From the NCBI GenBank assembly GCA_047967505.1, contig CM106540.1: a stretch of DNA of 64,000 nucleotides; one strand, 5' to 3'. The stretch is from Dipteris shenzhenensis (taxonomy: Eukaryota > Polypodiophyta > Polypodiopsida > Gleicheniales). The notes under the pieces are model-generated. The model had not been told where the DNA came from. It searched no databases and was given only the letters and a program-made list of their open reading frames with translations. The position numbers and the translations under genes were made by a program. The first letter of the stretch is position 1, and each line of letters begins with the position of its first letter. This document shows, one piece after another, positions 63,441 through 64,000 of the stretch.

Positions 63441-64000
63441 CCCGTGTCAGAGGCTTGAGTACTATCTCATTCAAGTGGAAGGTTGGCTCTTGTGAGACCG
63501 TGCCTGCTTCTGTGTTCTTGTCGATTTACCACCCTCCCAAGAATTTTTGCACTGCTTTGCCCTTTATAACTTGCACATCATTTGCACTGTTGTCCATTTT
63601 ATGCTCATACTATACTGTACTTGCTCCCTCATTGATAGCATAGACACTTGCACCATCACTGAGTAATCTACTACAACATCGCTTACGAGAAGTCATTCAT
63701 AGCTTCGCATGCACACCTTTATTTCCTATTTCACACACTCTTGCACCTCACACCAATGGCCTTAGGGCCTTAGGCCTTTGGTAACACCTCTAAAAGAGAT
63801 TGGACATTGACAATTTTAAGTTTTTTTAAAAAATATTCACTTATAAGAATCCTATGAATTATAATATGTCAGTAATTGAGTCTTTTCTAAACAAGTGCGG
63901 AGCTATGTAAGGTGTAATTTGTGGGTTGATACAAAGCTAGCAATGACAAAATATGTAACCTACATATTTATGCTATTTCATGCTTTATAATAAATGAAAT
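63441..64000. other. Unassigned right edge
   Basis: No gene or repeat recognised; AT-rich at the end. If the preceding LTR call is right, this would be the leader of that element. Confidence 0.35.

Overview
The window is nuclear DNA from a land plant with a large, repeat-rich genome. Evidence: two exons of a plant-type ubiquitin-conjugating enzyme gene, copia and chromodomain gypsy LTR retrotransposons primed by initiator-Met tRNA, a ~180-bp satellite, and no bacterial features. A lycophyte, fern or gymnosperm would fit the intron size, but the sequence does not settle which. I saw no tRNA, rRNA or CRISPR.

The only host gene I can support is an E2 ubiquitin-conjugating enzyme on the + strand: exon 27,075-27,179, carrying the active-site Cys, and terminal exon 43,719-43,862. 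The 16.5-kb intron between them starts with GC rather than GT and ends AG. The first 66 codons were not found and presumably lie left of the window.

Layout: 1-1,522 dispersed repeat and an old LTR; 1,523-8,844 copia-1 (minus, TSD GGGGG) with a triplicated pol-end/LTR module; 8,845-10,264 decayed gypsy remnant; 10,270-24,527 a three-level nest (TRIM > gypsy-B > gypsy-A, with TSDs); 24,528-27,074 sequence upstream of the exon. Inside the E2 intron, non-autonomous LTR element D (from 28,051) is interrupted in its 3' LTR by element E (30,013-33,827) and copia-2 (34,011-40,271, TSD GAAGT). A gypsy integrase remnant and an inverted piece of D LTR follow, then dispersed repeat R1. After the gene: R1 again, LTR remnant, diverged ~180-bp satellite (47.8-50.3 kb), 1.4 kb of purine-rich DNA with a ~190-bp (GA)n tract, old gypsy-C (about 52.9-61.3 kb) interrupted by deleted copia-3 (TSD ATGAG), then minisatellites.

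Most notable structure: inside element E, two ~600-bp LTR halves lie head to head around a 370-bp integrase fragment. They sit in the E2 intron, so the gene's own pre-mRNA should contain a long hairpin able to yield small RNAs against the E family. Second are clusters of GTAC cores at 8-10-bp spacing in the 1.6-kb leaders of both copia-1 and copia-2. All retroelement reading frames are broken; none looks autonomous now.
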